From: Metopolophium dirhodum
Lineage: Eukaryota > Arthropoda > Insecta > Hemiptera > Aphididae
DNA: 64,000 bases
Assembly (NCBI RefSeq): GCF_019925205.1
Contig: NC_083567.1
Location: 9,548,001 to 9,612,000 of the forward strand
Reading direction: 5' to 3'
The position numbers were made by a program, and so were the translations under genes. Positions 39,611 to 52,441 of the stretch are shown piece after piece. The notes under the pieces are model-generated. The model was not told the origin of the DNA. It worked only from the letters and a program-made list of their open reading frames with translations, and made no database searches. Each line of letters begins with the position of its first letter. Position 1 is the first letter of the stretch.

Positions 39611-39800
39611 ATACACGCTCGTACACGATGATAATGTTATAAATATGCGCATAAGTTAATGACATAAATTTAATAGCACGCTGGGAAATACATCGCGGGC
39701 ATGTTTTGTCGAGATGTCGAAAATTATGCGTTGATTTCTTGTAGTCGATAAACTCACCACGGATTATCTCCACCGTGCAAAAAGTCTTGGAATTTTTTTC
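39611..39800. repeat. Local direct duplication, copy A
   Basis: Same-orientation match to 40,333-40,530. Shared: TACACGATG.T..TGTTATAAATATGCGCAT, TTTTGTCGARATGTCGA, TTATG.GTTGATT, CGATAAAC.CACCACGGATTATCTCC and AAAAAGTCT. The 102-codon minus frame across this copy is not preserved in the other copy, so I do not call it a gene. Confidence 0.85.
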
Positions 39801-40228
39801 TGACCATTCTCGCGTAACCGATTTTTTATCTCCATAGAAACGCAAATCAATAAATAAAAACATATTGTATATCTATGATTCCTCGATTTCGTTTGGGGCG
39901 GAAAAATATCGATTAGCATCCAGCTACTTTAGAAATCACTATAAACGAAAACATAATATTTTAAATGATCGTTCACTTTTAAAATAATATGACTGTCATC
40001 GTGCCGAGACGAGTGTATATATATATGACATCCCTAATGCAGCTCATACCACTCATCATACGGTATCTGAACATTTTATTTGTTTTATTTTTCGCGTCCA
40101 ACCACCGCGATCGCGATGTATTGCACAGGTACTTAAGCCACGAAGACTGCTTTCGAAGGCGTGTACTGAACATTTGACTACGCATAATTTACACACTTTA
40201 TACAGGTGTATAATGTATATAATATATA

Positions 40229-40316
40229 CAGGGTGATTCATTTAACGTAAGACACTTATTATACGAAAAGTAGATGGTTAAACGATAATGTGTCTTACGT
40301 TAATTGGATCACCCTG
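40229..40316. mobile_element. 88-bp hairpin MITE, CAGGGTGAT termini
   Basis: CAGGGTGATTCATTTAACGT plus AAGACAC is mirrored by GTGTCTTACGTTAATTGGAT plus CACCCTG, with TA on each side. The arms of about 30 bases are nearly perfect. The loop is about 25 bases, so it is essentially a pair of terminal repeats with almost no interior. It is inserted between the two copies of the 39.6/40.3 kb duplication. Confidence 0.92.
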
Positions 40317-40332
40317 TATATAATATATATGA

Positions 40333-40530
40333 AAACATGTTCTTACACGATGGTGTTATAAATATGCGCATATGTTAATGGTATAAGTTTAATAACATGT
40401 CGGGAAAATACGTCACGGAATAGTTTTGTCGAAATGTCGATAATTATGTGTTGATTCCTTATTGCAATCGATAAACGCACCACCGATTATCTCCGTCGCG
40501 TAAAAAGTCTCGATTCATAAAACCATCGAG
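40333..40530. repeat. Local direct duplication, copy B
   Basis: Second copy of the 39,611 block, about 725 bases downstream. The boundaries are approximate. Confidence 0.85.
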
Positions 40531-43500
40531 TACGATAATTTTTACATGGAAATATTTTTCGCGATCTTTTAGAATATTATACTTTTTAAAACTATTCAAA
40601 TACATATACCAAACTACTTATTTTGAAAAGTATTTAAAATACGTATTTGAATACTCTTTAAAAAATATATTTTAGTTCAAGTATAAATACTTTATACAAT
40701 GCACAGCTATATATAGATACTTTCAAATTGTTTATAAAATATTTTTTTTTACCCCATAAATCAACTGAACTGATCTTCGTGTTTAACGTTAATTTTGTAG
40801 AGAATTTAACTCCGTTGGTGAAGCTATCAAATACCCATCGGTTTTCTTTGCCGAAGTTTTTGAGTTTTCAATTGAGTATAATAATTATTACCAACTGTAA
40901 AAAAATATATTATTATATATTATATACTCCATTTTTATTTTTATTTTGCCTGATCAAAGTAAAAGATACAAAGACTAAAAAGAATGAGTATTTTAATATC
41001 AATGTCTTATATTAAATACAGATATCCATAATCCCCGTTTCACAGCCTATTATGATAAGTGGTAGTGTGGTACATGGCTTTTTTTTTTATTTACATTGTT
41101 AAAGTTTTTATTTAGTTTTCAATTTTTCATTCATGTTTATAATACATGATTTCTAACTTATAAACTTATACACAACTTACATAAAAAATGTATATATTTT
41201 GCGTAGGTACATAAAAAAACTTACACATTGTATATTATTTATTGTATACTATAGTGCCCTGACATACTATGATTTTGCATCCAAACGTGTCGCGTTTTGA
41301 CATAATATAATGACCAAATGTGTTGTACCCACATTCTTTCAAATACATATATTACTATGTGAGTATAAAAAAAAACTTATTAAGTAGTACAGTACTTAAG
41401 TATACCTACTGTGTGTTAAAACAATACATCTGACCGCAGAAAAACAAAAAATATATAATACTTATTCGAATATAAAATACAAAAGTTTAAACATTTAAAA
41501 AATAATTAATGGCAAAAGTATACAGATAAATGGTACACAGAAATTTTAGCGGTGTTATTTTTAGAATGAGCATAATATTTAAAAGTATCAAAATGTATAT
41601 ATATATATATTTTTTTTTTAATGAATTTACGATATACGATTTTATCTTTTGATTTTCCGTCATGTAAACATTTTTTTTTTTTACCTTTATAAAATATACT
41701 TACTCACTCAGCCGTTCATTGGAGGATTTTTTAATGAATTTTCAAATATTACGACGAATAACAGTAGGTACATCTTACAAATGTTTTTTTATAAACGTCT
41801 CAATTATTTTATTTTTACCGGTTTTTACGTTTATGATATAGTTACATCAAATATTTTATACAATTTATTTATTTATTAAGTAAACTCCTGGAGCGCTTGT
41901 GTAAGGTAGTTTTTAAATGTTGACAATATTATATAAACTAAATAACGTAATACAATATAAAGTTACAGTAAATTAACTAAATTATATTAAGACGATGTAA
42001 AGTGATAAAAAGTATATAATATTTAAGTAAAACATAAACGGATAGTAACAACGTTCAGATGTGTGTTTAGAGTATGGAAAAAAATCAATAAATAATAAAG
42101 TAGTTACTAGTTATTGGATACGTTTTGAAATGATCTATTTTCAACATTCTAAATTATTGTAGACCAACCATACTTTTGGGATACTGTAAAATATAAAGAT
42201 TGTAATCGACAGCAATGTACCTAAAATGCCTATCCATAACGCCGTGTTACTACAGTTTTAATATAATAATATTGATGATAATATTATAATTATTCGGCTA
42301 ATGGCCATAGTTTCCAATGCTTAAGATCAATAAAAAAAAATAATATTTTATGCATTAGAATATTACATCGAAAAAAATTGGACCCACGACATTGCCCTTT
42401 GTGCATTGATGTATCCAAAAAGTATGTTATGTATTTATGTAGAGATGTGAGTTTGTATTATACAGGTCGTATATTATTAGATAATTAATTTGAAATTTAC
42501 TAATTATAATTTAGTATGAATTGGTACTAGATTATTTAAAATTTAAATTATTTCTAATCACTAAGTATCTCAAGATTGGTAGCAATACTTTAAATATTAA
42601 TTATCCGTAAAATAGTTATTGTATTAGGTATTGTGGGTTTTAAAATGTTTTCTAAAATTATTAAGCCATTTCAAAATTTGTCATAATATAGGTACAATAG
42701 TCTTATAACGTGTGTTCAGTTTCCAATAATTTAAAGTATTGCAAAGCTAAAGTTATGTACGGTAAAATATGGAATTATACAAAATAAAATAAAATAACGT
42801 ATTTTAACAACTCCAATATTACCTATGTAATTTTTTGATTTTGAATAATACCTGTAATAGTATTTATAATGACATTATTTGTGTATTTAAAAACTATACA
42901 GCAAAATTAAAACCCAAGATTACCATTATAACCCTGATTAGCTTTTAATCTATTGAGATATAAAATACAATTAACATAATTATAATATATTGTAAAAATG
43001 TTATGCTGAAATAAAATATTATATAATATGACATGATATTTAGTGGTATTTAAGTTTTAAACCCTCATCAGAGCTACTGCGAGCTAATGATGGTTTCGCA
43101 ATTATTTTTGTTATCTTTTCGGTTTAACTTTAACACTTTTAAGTAGAAAAAGATTTAAATGTTTTGTTAAAATTTGGTAATTTAATGCTGCATTGCTGCA
43201 GATGGTACTTTAGAGTGGTTAATATAAAATTCAGTTAGTCAAATTAGGTTTTAAATGAATTAATGTCAATCTTTTTCTTGGTAAACCGGAATTCATTGCT
43301 CGAAATTATTATTAAAGCAATCATAAATAAAATGAAACCATTTTTTAAAAATAAAATTTACCCTTTCTCGTAACCCATTAAATTCACGTCACACGAATTT
43401 CAAACATCGGCTTTGATATGATTACCTACTACATCAGATAATATGACATTTAAATTATCATTATCTTTTATATCGCTGTAACTTTAAGAATTTTAACTTT

Positions 43501-45049
43501 TCCCCGTGGAATTTCTCTTGAAATCGGTTGTCTCCAACCGCAAGTACCATTATGCCTACAATTCAAAGTATACATATTATATACGCTGGCTGTTAGTTGA
43601 CTGAATTTTTGGTATACCCAAGTGTCCAATTAATTTGCAAAGCCCCTCGTTTAAATAAAACACCGAAAATTAATTCGGCGTCACGTTAGTAACATTACTA
43701 CTGTAACAACTGACCGTTTTGTTTTCAAATTTCAATTACTTTATCTCTCCAACACATTACGAGTGAAGATTATCACTTTAATAGTACTCGTATTGTACAC
43801 CACATCAGCATAGATAGTCGGAAGATTGGTACGGTCCATAGAATTTATATATATAAAAAAAGAAACTGAAAACGCAGAATACCGGCATTCTTCAACATTT
43901 AATTTTCATGGCTATTTATTATAATGTTCGTATTGTTTTAAACAAATTTTCATTCCTAAACTAGTTTAATTATTAAATAATATGTTTAAAACAAATAAAT
44001 AATAATAGAAAACCAATCAACACAAGATATAAATGCAGAAAAAGTAACAGATAGGTATAATTGGTACGATTTACAGATAAATGTTATGTATAAGTAATTA
44101 ATGAACAATATAATAACTATTTCGTACATTTTGCTATAATATAAAAAAAAAACTGGTCTATTGTAATAATTTCAATGTTTGAGTATGTAGCTGTGACGCC
44201 CTTTGTGTAATTTGTATTGTGTAATATTATACATAATATAATATAATATATTTTTTTTTTTACTTGAAGGCGTTAAAGTATTGTTCGAATGTGTATACCT
44301 CATTCAAACCGATTATTGTTATTTGTTTCAATCTGCGTTGTCACTTCATATTATTGGATACACTTTATTACCAATCAAAATTATAGTTTATTTATTCATT
44401 CACGTTATTTGAATTATTCATTTCCATCGTTCACAGAAATTGTTTGTTCTGTTGCCAACATTTAAAGACTCGATCCCGTGTAATGAATTCCATAAATGTT
44501 GGACTTATCTTTATTTCTGTTGAACTCGGTAGGTACCTAATGGTTGTAACCAATATATATAGTATCGAAATCTCGTAACTACTTCCGACTTATTATGAGT
44601 TTATTTTATTTTTGTACTCCGGGAAACCTTGACGTCGAGAGTCGTAGATGCTAGCAGTATTACACGTTTATAATGACCCCACCAGTTTTCCGTTTACCAT
44701 CAGCATAATACAAATCGCAGAATAGGTACCTATACACGTCACACGAGGTGCTGAATTTGAAATTGATAGAATAATAATTTATGTTATACCACAACAGTAG
44801 TTGTACCCAGCCTGTGTACAAGGTAACTACCAGTATATTAGACTACGTATTGTTAAACGTACTCTAGTATACGGTCAGATAACATAAATATTATAACAGA
44901 ATTATAAGCTAATAACATATAAAATAATATATATTATTATGATTGTAAAGTTACAGATCAAAATCAAAAAAAACGTATCGGTGAATAACAACAAAGAAAG
45001 ATGTAAAAGTGAGACGGATGTGCTAAACATAATTAAAAGTAATAGAATT
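40531..45049. other. Gene-poor AT-rich DNA
   Basis: A segment at about 40,600-40,710 (GTATTTAAAATACGTATTTG ... TGCACAGCTATAT) resembles one end of a hAT-type element but no partner end is clear. Frames of 76-95 codons here are low-complexity Phe/Tyr/Ile/Asn runs. A more balanced, unique-looking stretch lies at about 43,380-43,790 and 44,400-44,760, with no recognisable gene. Confidence 0.5.
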
Positions 45050-45510
45050 ACCCGCAGCCATTAAGATATTAGAGGGACTGTTATCATACAGTTTGTTTTA
45101 TAAGGGATGGAATAGAATAAATTTATATTTCTATACTGTAAGTTTTTTTTATAACGAATAAGGGAAAATAGCTCTTTATAATCAATCTTTCCTATAAGTA
45201 AGTTATGTAAAAATTAAGATAATAATAAAGTACGTCAATTTTTAAACGGAGAAAGATTGGTACATTTTAACACTAATTTGTGCGAACAATGGGGAGGCCT
45301 ATTAATATTAAAGTTAAAAGAGATAAACCGTAGAAATTTATTTTGAACTGATTCAATCACTTCAATTTGCTTTGAAGTATTATCGGTCCAAATTAATGAA
45401 CATTATTCCGAGGTAGAAAAAACTAGGGCACAGAATACAATTTTTAAAGATAAATTATCACTGATAACAGTCCACAAGTTCGTCTAATAAAACCTAGGTT
45501 GCGCATAATA
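45050..45510 (-). pseudogene. LINE reverse-transcriptase C-terminal fragment, minus strand
   Basis: Read right to left with a few frame changes, the segment gives LGFIRRTC, then LVFST-E-CSLIWTDNT, then KQIEVIESVQNKFLRF and ISFNFNINRPPHCSHK, then FLHNLLIGKIDYKELFSLI, then FYSIPYKTNCM. This order (LGFI.R, LVRS.LEY.S.IW, I..VQ.KFLR, FLY.LL.G.ID...LL, IP...TN) is the conserved region downstream of the reverse transcriptase in many jockey/CR1-like LINEs. Stops occur at about 45,425 and elsewhere. It is 5'-truncated and dead. The clade cannot be fixed without a search. The 3' end, near 45,050, shows no clear poly-A. Confidence 0.85.
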
Positions 45511-46829
45511 TGTAATATTTATATTGCATAGTTTTTATCATTTCAGTATGGGCTGAGAAATTTGATTTTGAACTAACAATTATTATCGGGACCTAAAATT
45601 AAACTATCCGTCCCGATAAATTGTATACTATCTTAAAAACGATTACCATAACAGCAAAAAAAAAAATCTTATAGAATTCTCAGAAATATTAACTCATTCA
45701 CGTTAAAATAATCATAATGCTACATAGGTATTATAATATCAAACGAGTTTGTTGTGTTTTATGGTATGGCTGCGCTCAGAACTTGTGCGATCATTTATCA
45801 CATTATAGTCCTGTGACTGAATTATATAATGTCTTAACTTGCACACAAATACAGGCAGGAGCCCCCTAGCGTACGCGTATTTTCAAATATTCTGCAATTT
45901 TTTTTTCATTTTAATACACTCCTCGCCGTAAAACTTCTCGAAAACTTTATAGCCCGCGAACGAAATGGAAGTTATTTTAAACACGACATTAAAGGTATTT
46001 TGAAAAATCGTTTCAGCATAATATTATTTACCCGCGTGCAGGTGGTAAAAAAAATTATAATCTTATATCATTAGTAAACGCATAGTCGTATGTCCAGAAC
46101 GCGTTTGAAAGAAATCTTCGTAGGTAGCTTAGGTATACCGCTATATGCACGAACAAACGAAAATTTCGCCAAAAGCATTTCGGGTATAAATTTCTATGTA
46201 GTAAATTTTATTGCACCCAATACCTTTCAGGTAACTCCTATAAATAATATTATTTGTATGATAGCCATTTAGCTTTATCCAGAAGATACCACACGAGGAA
46301 GCTGTATACTATATAGCTGTCCTACAAAAAATACATTTTTGCTTTGACTAAAATAATAAATTAATAAAAAATGAAAAATATTATATGCCTCAATACAAAT
46401 TAAAAACACTTTGAGGTGCAAGAAAAAAAATTCTAGTAATTGAGACGAGACTGTACTGTATACACGATTATTCTACTACTTTATTTCATCCAATGAGGTA
46501 CAAATTCATATTAGCTTTAGTCCACCGTATTAATAAAATATTATTAACCACACACTTAACAGTTTTATAATGTGTTGGTACAACCTTGCCAATAACTCAT
46601 GCAGGGTGTTTCTGTGGAAATCACGCTTTCTTTCCAAATTTTTATGATGTCTGTTTCTGCGTCGTCTCTGTCCCCGTCGATAACTTTTCCCTTGGCATTT
46701 AATATTTTTTTTAATGTGATTAGATTAGAATTTTGGATTATCGTAGACCTTAAACATATGTTTAATCTAACCTAACCTAACCTTTCTGCGGTGCAAGAAG
46801 ATACTGGATATGTTAAAATAATTTCACAC
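45511..46829. other. Gene-poor DNA with a decayed pogo-like end
   Basis: At about 46,425-46,460 TTCTAGTAATTGAGACGAGA plus CTGTA resembles a pogo/Tigger right terminus; no left end was found. At 46,766-46,782 the sequence CTAACCTAACCTAACC is three units of the arthropod telomeric repeat. No gene is recognised. Confidence 0.45.
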
Positions 46830-47480
46830 ACGAGACTTATCCACGCCGTTTTCTCACAGCGAAAGAAGAATCTACAATATGCGAAGCATGTGGAATTACG
46901 CCGCACACAGTATAAATAAAAACCGTTTTGAATATTTTTTTACGAGAATGTGGTGTCAGCCGCGAGCGTATCCGATTTCGCAAATTATCGCGTTTGGGTA
47001 TAGTTCCGGTCCGTAGTTTCATCTTCCTAAGTACCGTGGATAATATTGCAACGGCAGCGCGCGGCGACGACGTCTTTTAGAGATTCCCCTGGGTAATGAA
47101 TGTTTAATCATCGTAAATCGGACATATTATATACGCCTTTGATTGTTATTATTTCCATGTACACAATATAATATAGTCGGGTGTACATAATGTATAGGCA
47201 GGTATACTATATTATTATAATATAGTAATAACATTAAACGCGTTTACGTTTACGTTTTCCGGTACGAGTACTAAAATAAACACATATTTATTATATAATA
47301 TACCTATATAGTAAATATATAGTTCCTACATGACTCGGCGGCGGCGACGATGAACTCGAATTGAATTAATCATCATCAGCTATACGGTAAGTATAAGTAG
47401 GTTATACTGAAGCTCTCCGTGAAACTATACGTCGTATTAATTGAGTAATCGGATGGCGTCTTACTCGCGCGCTAGCCGAT
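46830..47480. promoter_or_regulatory. CpG-rich region with donor-like site
   Basis: CpG-rich patches lie at 46,830-47,090 (GGCAGCGCGCGGCGACGACG at 47,054) and 47,330-47,475 (CGGCGGCGGCGACGATG). The second patch runs into ACG|GTAAGTATAA at 47,386, a near-consensus 5' splice site. ATGs upstream of it are followed by early stops, so if it is an exon it is untranslated leader. A 61-codon minus frame (46,837-47,022) is Arg/Lys-rich with no known domain. A promoter with a leader exon on the + strand is one reading. Confidence 0.35.
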
Positions 47481-50366
47481 CTGCAGCAAAACCTCACAAA
47501 ATATTTTATGCTAAAACGGGATATTCTTCCCGACAGTTGTGTCGAATTAATGCGTTAAGGGGTAGGGGACGGTGTTTTAGAAAAAGCTTGCCAAAAAATT
47601 ATTTTTGAAACCTTGAATTTGATGTTTTGAAAAATCTCTATAGTTAACTCTACAAGTCATCACGTCCATAATATTCTTGTTTTGTCTCAATTTTTCAAAA
47701 CAAAGACATCGTTGTTACTTATTTTGTAATCGAATCACAGGTAACTTATAGAGAAGGAGATTGTTATTCAAATTATTTTTTTGCAATCGATTTACAATTA
47801 TTTAGTGGTATTTTTAATTTGATCGGACAATGTGGTGGTGGCGGGCAACTTCTTGTACATATTATATCTATAAATCAGCATTTTCAGTAATTTATTGTTC
47901 CGTAAATATTATAGTAGACCTAATGATTCCAAACGGTTTTGGACCATTATAGATGTATTTCTCCTATTATATAAGAACGATGGGTTTTACATGCAAACGT
48001 TAAGTGTAATAGGTGCCTCGTCGCACCTAAGTTTCATTATGATATTTTGCAAGAACATTAGAATAGTCTTACTATTGTCATAGTTTTTATCACATATTCT
48101 AGAAAAATTTAGATTTAGTTTTGGAATAATAGATAATAATATAGGATTAATCCCATATTGCTTAGAGGATTAACTATATATAGTTATTGTCCCAATTACA
48201 AAATGTCAGGATGTGCCTTGGCACACCAGACACTACCACGCCCCTCCCTCCCCCCAACACCAGTGGTGCCAAAGTGTTAAAAATATATTATGCCATCGTA
48301 CGTCAAGGGTTACTTTATTTATTTTCAAGGACTTGGAAATTAGAGATCACGCGGATGTTGTAGCAAAACGTTTAATTTTGATTTTATGAACACAGATACA
48401 CGCACTTCATGATGTACAAATATATTATAAATAAATTATAAACCAGTTGTAGGGGACGTCCCAGTAGGGTAGAGTGAGAAATACAGAGTTGAAATGTTCT
48501 GCAATGAGACAAGTGAAATAAATCAGCTATAAATAAGATATAACCATTGATATTTAGAGAAAGTGTTTTAAATTGTTACCTCCGACCGATGATCTTGTTT
48601 TTTTTATCATTTTCGGGAAATAACGAAAAAAATGGTTTTTGATTAATCTACAGGTACGTAAAGTTTTTTTAAAATTTTTTTTCAACACATAATTTTACCG
48701 TTACCTAATCTTGTTAATTTATTACTATTTCAACTCCAATGATAAATTCTAACACGTTCTCTTTATTTCAAATATGTAATAAACAAATCACCAATGCACG
48801 CGTCAGCGTGTAAAGTTGTCATGAGAATGCGAAGAAGTCAAATGGGCTTCAATTTATTAAAATAATGAAACAAGTTAAAAAAGTTAATATACTTTTGTTT
48901 ATGATTATTTTTATATTTTATATGAAGAATAACATAGGTATAGGTATCACAGACTTCAGAATAATTAGGAAGTTTCACTGCGCCTGCCTGGCTACCTATA
49001 TTATTATATGTGACTGATGCGTGCGTCTCAAATCTAGGTGTAGAGACGTCGGGAGTAAAATTGTCCAAAATCAAAAATAGGATAAAAATATACACTGCTG
49101 AAATATAGATAATTACACACGTGGGTAATATATATTAACATAAATTGTATTTAAGTTGTTGAAATACGCGTTTTAAATAATAAATAATTAGTATTCGTTA
49201 AAGAGAAAAAAAATAAGACAATAAATTATGATTATTATTATTATTATTAAAACTTATTTTTACTACCTACTTCATTATATTCTCATTCGTTTGATTTCCG
49301 TACAAACCGTTTTCGCATCGTCGCCCGCGAGTGCGTAATATTTAAATGTAGTGTGCAGTATCTGCACTTACGCAGAAATCCCGGCGGGACGAGTCTTGTA
49401 CAGCTTTACGTGTTATCACTGATATAATATGTATAGTATTTACAATCGATATTATGGAATATGCGAACAGAATATAATTTCCGGTTTTCCCGAAACGTAT
49501 CACATTTTTGCTGAGAATTACGCGCATCATATATCATTATTATCATCATCCATAATATTATATTGTGCACAGGTTCATTATTGGAAGAATATGAACGGAA
49601 TTCGCGGTGCACTTCTACAAACGCGTTGCACTGGCGCTGTCCGGAATAATAAATTATTAATACCTATTATGCGTGGATTATACGTGGATCAATTTTTCGT
49701 AAAATTCAAGTTAACCGCCGGTATAATTGTCACGTCGTCCGTCGATTTTTTTTTTTTTTTTTTGTGGGTACCTATTGAAAATAGAATTTAATAAATTGTA
49801 TTCAAGCATAAAAGGGATGGTAATAGCGTGCTTTTAAAAATATCAGCCCTTGCGTGATCGTATAAAAAGTATTATCATTGGAACTTTGAATACAGATAGT
49901 AGATACACAAACGACACAAATACTGAAATACATTTGCCGTTACCACGGTATGAAAAAACGAATTCAACAAATTGGTAAATAAACTGTTAGATAATATTTT
50001 AGCTATTCACAGAATTTCTATAAACAAATCCTAACATTTCCTGTAGAGAACGGAGAAGGAATTTTTTAATATTTGAACAAAAATGTTGTAAAAACTGAAG
50101 TTTATATAATATTATAAATACTGTCAAAAGTTCAAACTTTAAAAATATTCTCCGGTTTCTAGAGTAGATGTCTAGACATTTTATTATTTTTACAGCGTTA
50201 AAACCGAACCGTCCGATGTCTCACAATCTCGGAGGGTCTAAAAACGATATTTTTTTTTCACAATATTTATTCATTTTTTTTTTCTGTTTAGATAAATTGG
50301 TTAGATCTTTTAATCTTTACAGATATAGCGTAATATAGAGTAAAAAGTACAGAGTAAGAAAAAAAA
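47481..50366. other. Gene-poor DNA with a CpG-containing patch
   Basis: Includes a C-rich patch at about 48,225-48,260 and an ATT-triplet run near 49,225. A relatively CpG-rich patch lies at about 49,265-49,740; the 120-codon + frame through it (49,429-49,791) ends in a poly-Phe run from a T-tract and has no recognised domain. I do not call it a gene. Confidence 0.45.
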
Positions 50367-50657
50367 TTAACATGCGATTACTTGATCAAGTAGTCGCCCA
50401 TTAGTAAAACTTGACTTGGAGGTGTAATGAAAGTATGAGAAATGGCGAAAAAAATAAAGAAAACAAAAATCCATATGGTAGTTATAGATTTTTCTACAAC
50501 ATCTACTTTTCAGTCGGCGGAGTGGATTTTCAGGAAACGCCAAGGTATTGATGAGTAAGTTTTCATGGTTACCTAGACGTGAGAAGAATTGCTTGGAATA
50601 TGCTGCAGATTCTTCTTCCATTGTTTTGATGATATGTATCCACCTTAGCCACGTCAT
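50367..50657 (-). CDS. Unrecognised 96-codon frame, doubtful
   Basis: The first half (TMEEESAAYSKQFFSRLGNH, LLINTLAFPENPLRRLK) has a less AT-driven composition than most chance frames here and could be a fragment of a real or transposon-borne protein. The second half drifts into Phe/Tyr/His-rich sequence typical of non-coding DNA. There is no signal peptide, domain motif or splice evidence. A GTAACC after 'CGTCTAG' could be a donor. The frame starts next to the C-rich MITE arm at 50,653. Chance remains the most likely explanation. Confidence 0.2.
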   Translation of the reverse strand: MTWLRWIHIIKTMEEESAAYSKQFFSRLGNHENLLINTLAFPENPLRRLKSRCCRKIYNYHMDFCFLYFFRHFSYFHYTSKSSFTNGRLLDQVIAC

Positions 50658-50880
50658 TCCCCCCCCCCCCCCCGACTGACGGAGAAAATAAAAACTATTT
50701 GATATTTAATTTTAAAAAAAAATTTCATAATAAAAAATAAATTATATTATTTTATTAAATTCAATAATTAACTTAAAAAAATGGGGGGAAAATGTCTGCA
50801 TCAATACTATATTTGGGGGGAGGGAAATGTCCTACTAAACCTAAAACTGTCAGGGGGGAAATGTCCGGTGGGAAAATGTC
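50653..50880. mobile_element. C/G-run MITE fragment
   Basis: CATT followed by a C-run of about 17 and GACTGAC on the left is roughly inverted on the right by CTGTCAGGGGGGAAATGTCC, with further GGGGGAAATGTCC/GGGAAAATGTCC words. The core is AT-rich and non-coding. The arms are unequal, so the left end looks truncated. Confidence 0.5.
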
Positions 50881-51302
50881 CATTTACCGTCAGATTTGAT
50901 TTGAAATGTATGGTGGAGAGTTTGCGACTTTACGTAGTTCTGATATTAGTCCGGTGAGTTTGAATTTTATTTAAATTCGTTTTTTTTAGGTAAGTTCAGA
51001 TCGGTTTTAATACTGTCGTAAATAATATTAACGGTTTGATTTTTGTACTTGAAAATTTATTTTCTTATAATGTAGTTTTGAGGACACGAGAACGAGTTTT
51101 TAAAATTCATCTTTTTGATCTTATGTGTGGATTTCGAGTTAATCTCTCACCATGTGTGCGTACTAAATATTTAACTGTATTGGATGAGGGTATAAACGTA
51201 TGTTTTCTCCTGAAACGAGTGGTAAAATCCATGTTTTAAGGTGTTCCCACAGTAATTGTAAACGTACATATTACACCAACAACAAAATAACTATATAATG
51301 TA

Positions 51303-51825
51303 CTGAGTGATCCATTTAACGTAAGACGCTAATTATTTCAGAAAACACTGACGTTTTTTAATAAATTTCTCTTACTGAAATTCTAAGTCGTTACAAAACC
51401 ACATTTACAACACAAAATTATATTTTTTATTACCTATTTTTTTTTTTTTTTTTATTGTTATCATGTTTAAACTTTTTACTTTTGTATGACAACATGTATT
51501 TTTAATTCTATATTCTGAAACAAAATATTATTCAGATAGTTTTTCGATCGATTAAAATCAAAAGTTATAAGTACTCAAAGTTTAGATTACAGTGGACCAA
51601 AGATGTTTCAGGATAACCCCTGTGGCACCAAAACTTTAAATACTTCAAAACTAATGGTAGATTTTTATAAATGAAAATACTCTAAAAATTAGGTATTCAA
51701 TAAGGAATTAAAAATGCGTTTCGTCATTAAAAAAATAGTGAAAATATATTTTCAAAAATGTTAATAGTTTTTAGTTATGGTAGTGTCTAATAATGAGTGT
51801 CTTGAGTGAAATGGATCATCCGGGA
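51303..51825. mobile_element. CAGGGTGAT-related MITE with GATCCATTT ends
   Basis: The left end CTGAGTGATCCATTTAACGT plus AAGACGC is echoed by the inverted right end CCCGGATGATCCATTTCACTC plus AAGACAC. The 'TGATYCATTTAACGTAAGACAC' terminus is shared with the 88-bp hairpin at 40,229 and the 55,941 element. The ~520-bp interior is AT-rich with no transposase. Confidence 0.75.
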
Positions 51826-51849
51826 TACGGGCACCAAAACACATATATT

Positions 51850-51855
51850 GGTGTG

Positions 51856-51889
<34 letters not shown>

Positions 51890-51914
51890 GTGGGTGGGTG
51901 TGTGGGTGTGTGCG
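51850..51914. repeat. (TG)n / (TGGG)n microsatellite
   Basis: A GT run continues into GGGTGGGTGTG units. The frames running through it on both strands (Cys/Val and Thr/His/Pro runs) are products of the repeat. Confidence 0.9.
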
Positions 51915-52320
51915 TGAAGATAGTTTCGCATACCTCCCGGTCGAATTCCGGCACGATTCGAGTATAAATCCCAAAGACGCGGCAGCGGGGCGGCAGATAG
52001 GCCACGATGTAGTAGGTATATAGGTAGGTACGTAAGAAATCGAAACGATATAATACATTTTTAGAGATAAAGTCCTCGGAAACGGGCTATTCGTTTATTT
52101 GTATACGTACGCGATCGGCGTGTTTGTGCGTGTTCTAAACGATATCTTAAAGGGCTTATATATACGATGGAGTATATCGACTTACGTGCGCCGTCGTGGC
52201 GCCAGAGTGAAATGCTAAAGGTCCGGCAACAAACTTTTCCCGATACCGCCAACGCGCTACCATACCTATAACCCATTTCGATTTATCACCGGCCCATGTG
52301 CGTGGACTCGATGTTACCAG
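51915..52320. promoter_or_regulatory. CpG-rich island
   Basis: GC- and CpG-rich compared with its flanks (GACGCGGCAGCGGGGCGGCA at about 51,975; GTGCGCCGTCGTGGCGCCAG at about 52,185). Several overlapping short frames on both strands reflect composition. It may be a promoter or untranslated exon. No TATA box or initiator can be assigned with confidence. Confidence 0.35.
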
Positions 52321-52441
52321 TCAAGATCTTATATATATAATATCGTAGTATTTATCGTCTATATGTGTGTACATGTATATTACAAATATAATATAATACC
52401 TGCAGTATAATATAAAGTATAGTACATAATATATACGTGCT

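Noticed and set aside
39555..39863. 102-codon minus frame
   Set aside because: It overlaps a local duplication whose other copy has no corresponding open frame, so coding is not conserved.
49429..49791. 120-codon + frame
   Set aside because: No recognisable domain. It ends through a poly-T tract (poly-Phe) and overlaps minus-strand frames.
51787..52058. Overlapping frames with Cys/Val and Thr/His/Pro runs
   Set aside because: They are translations of a (TG)n microsatellite on both strands.
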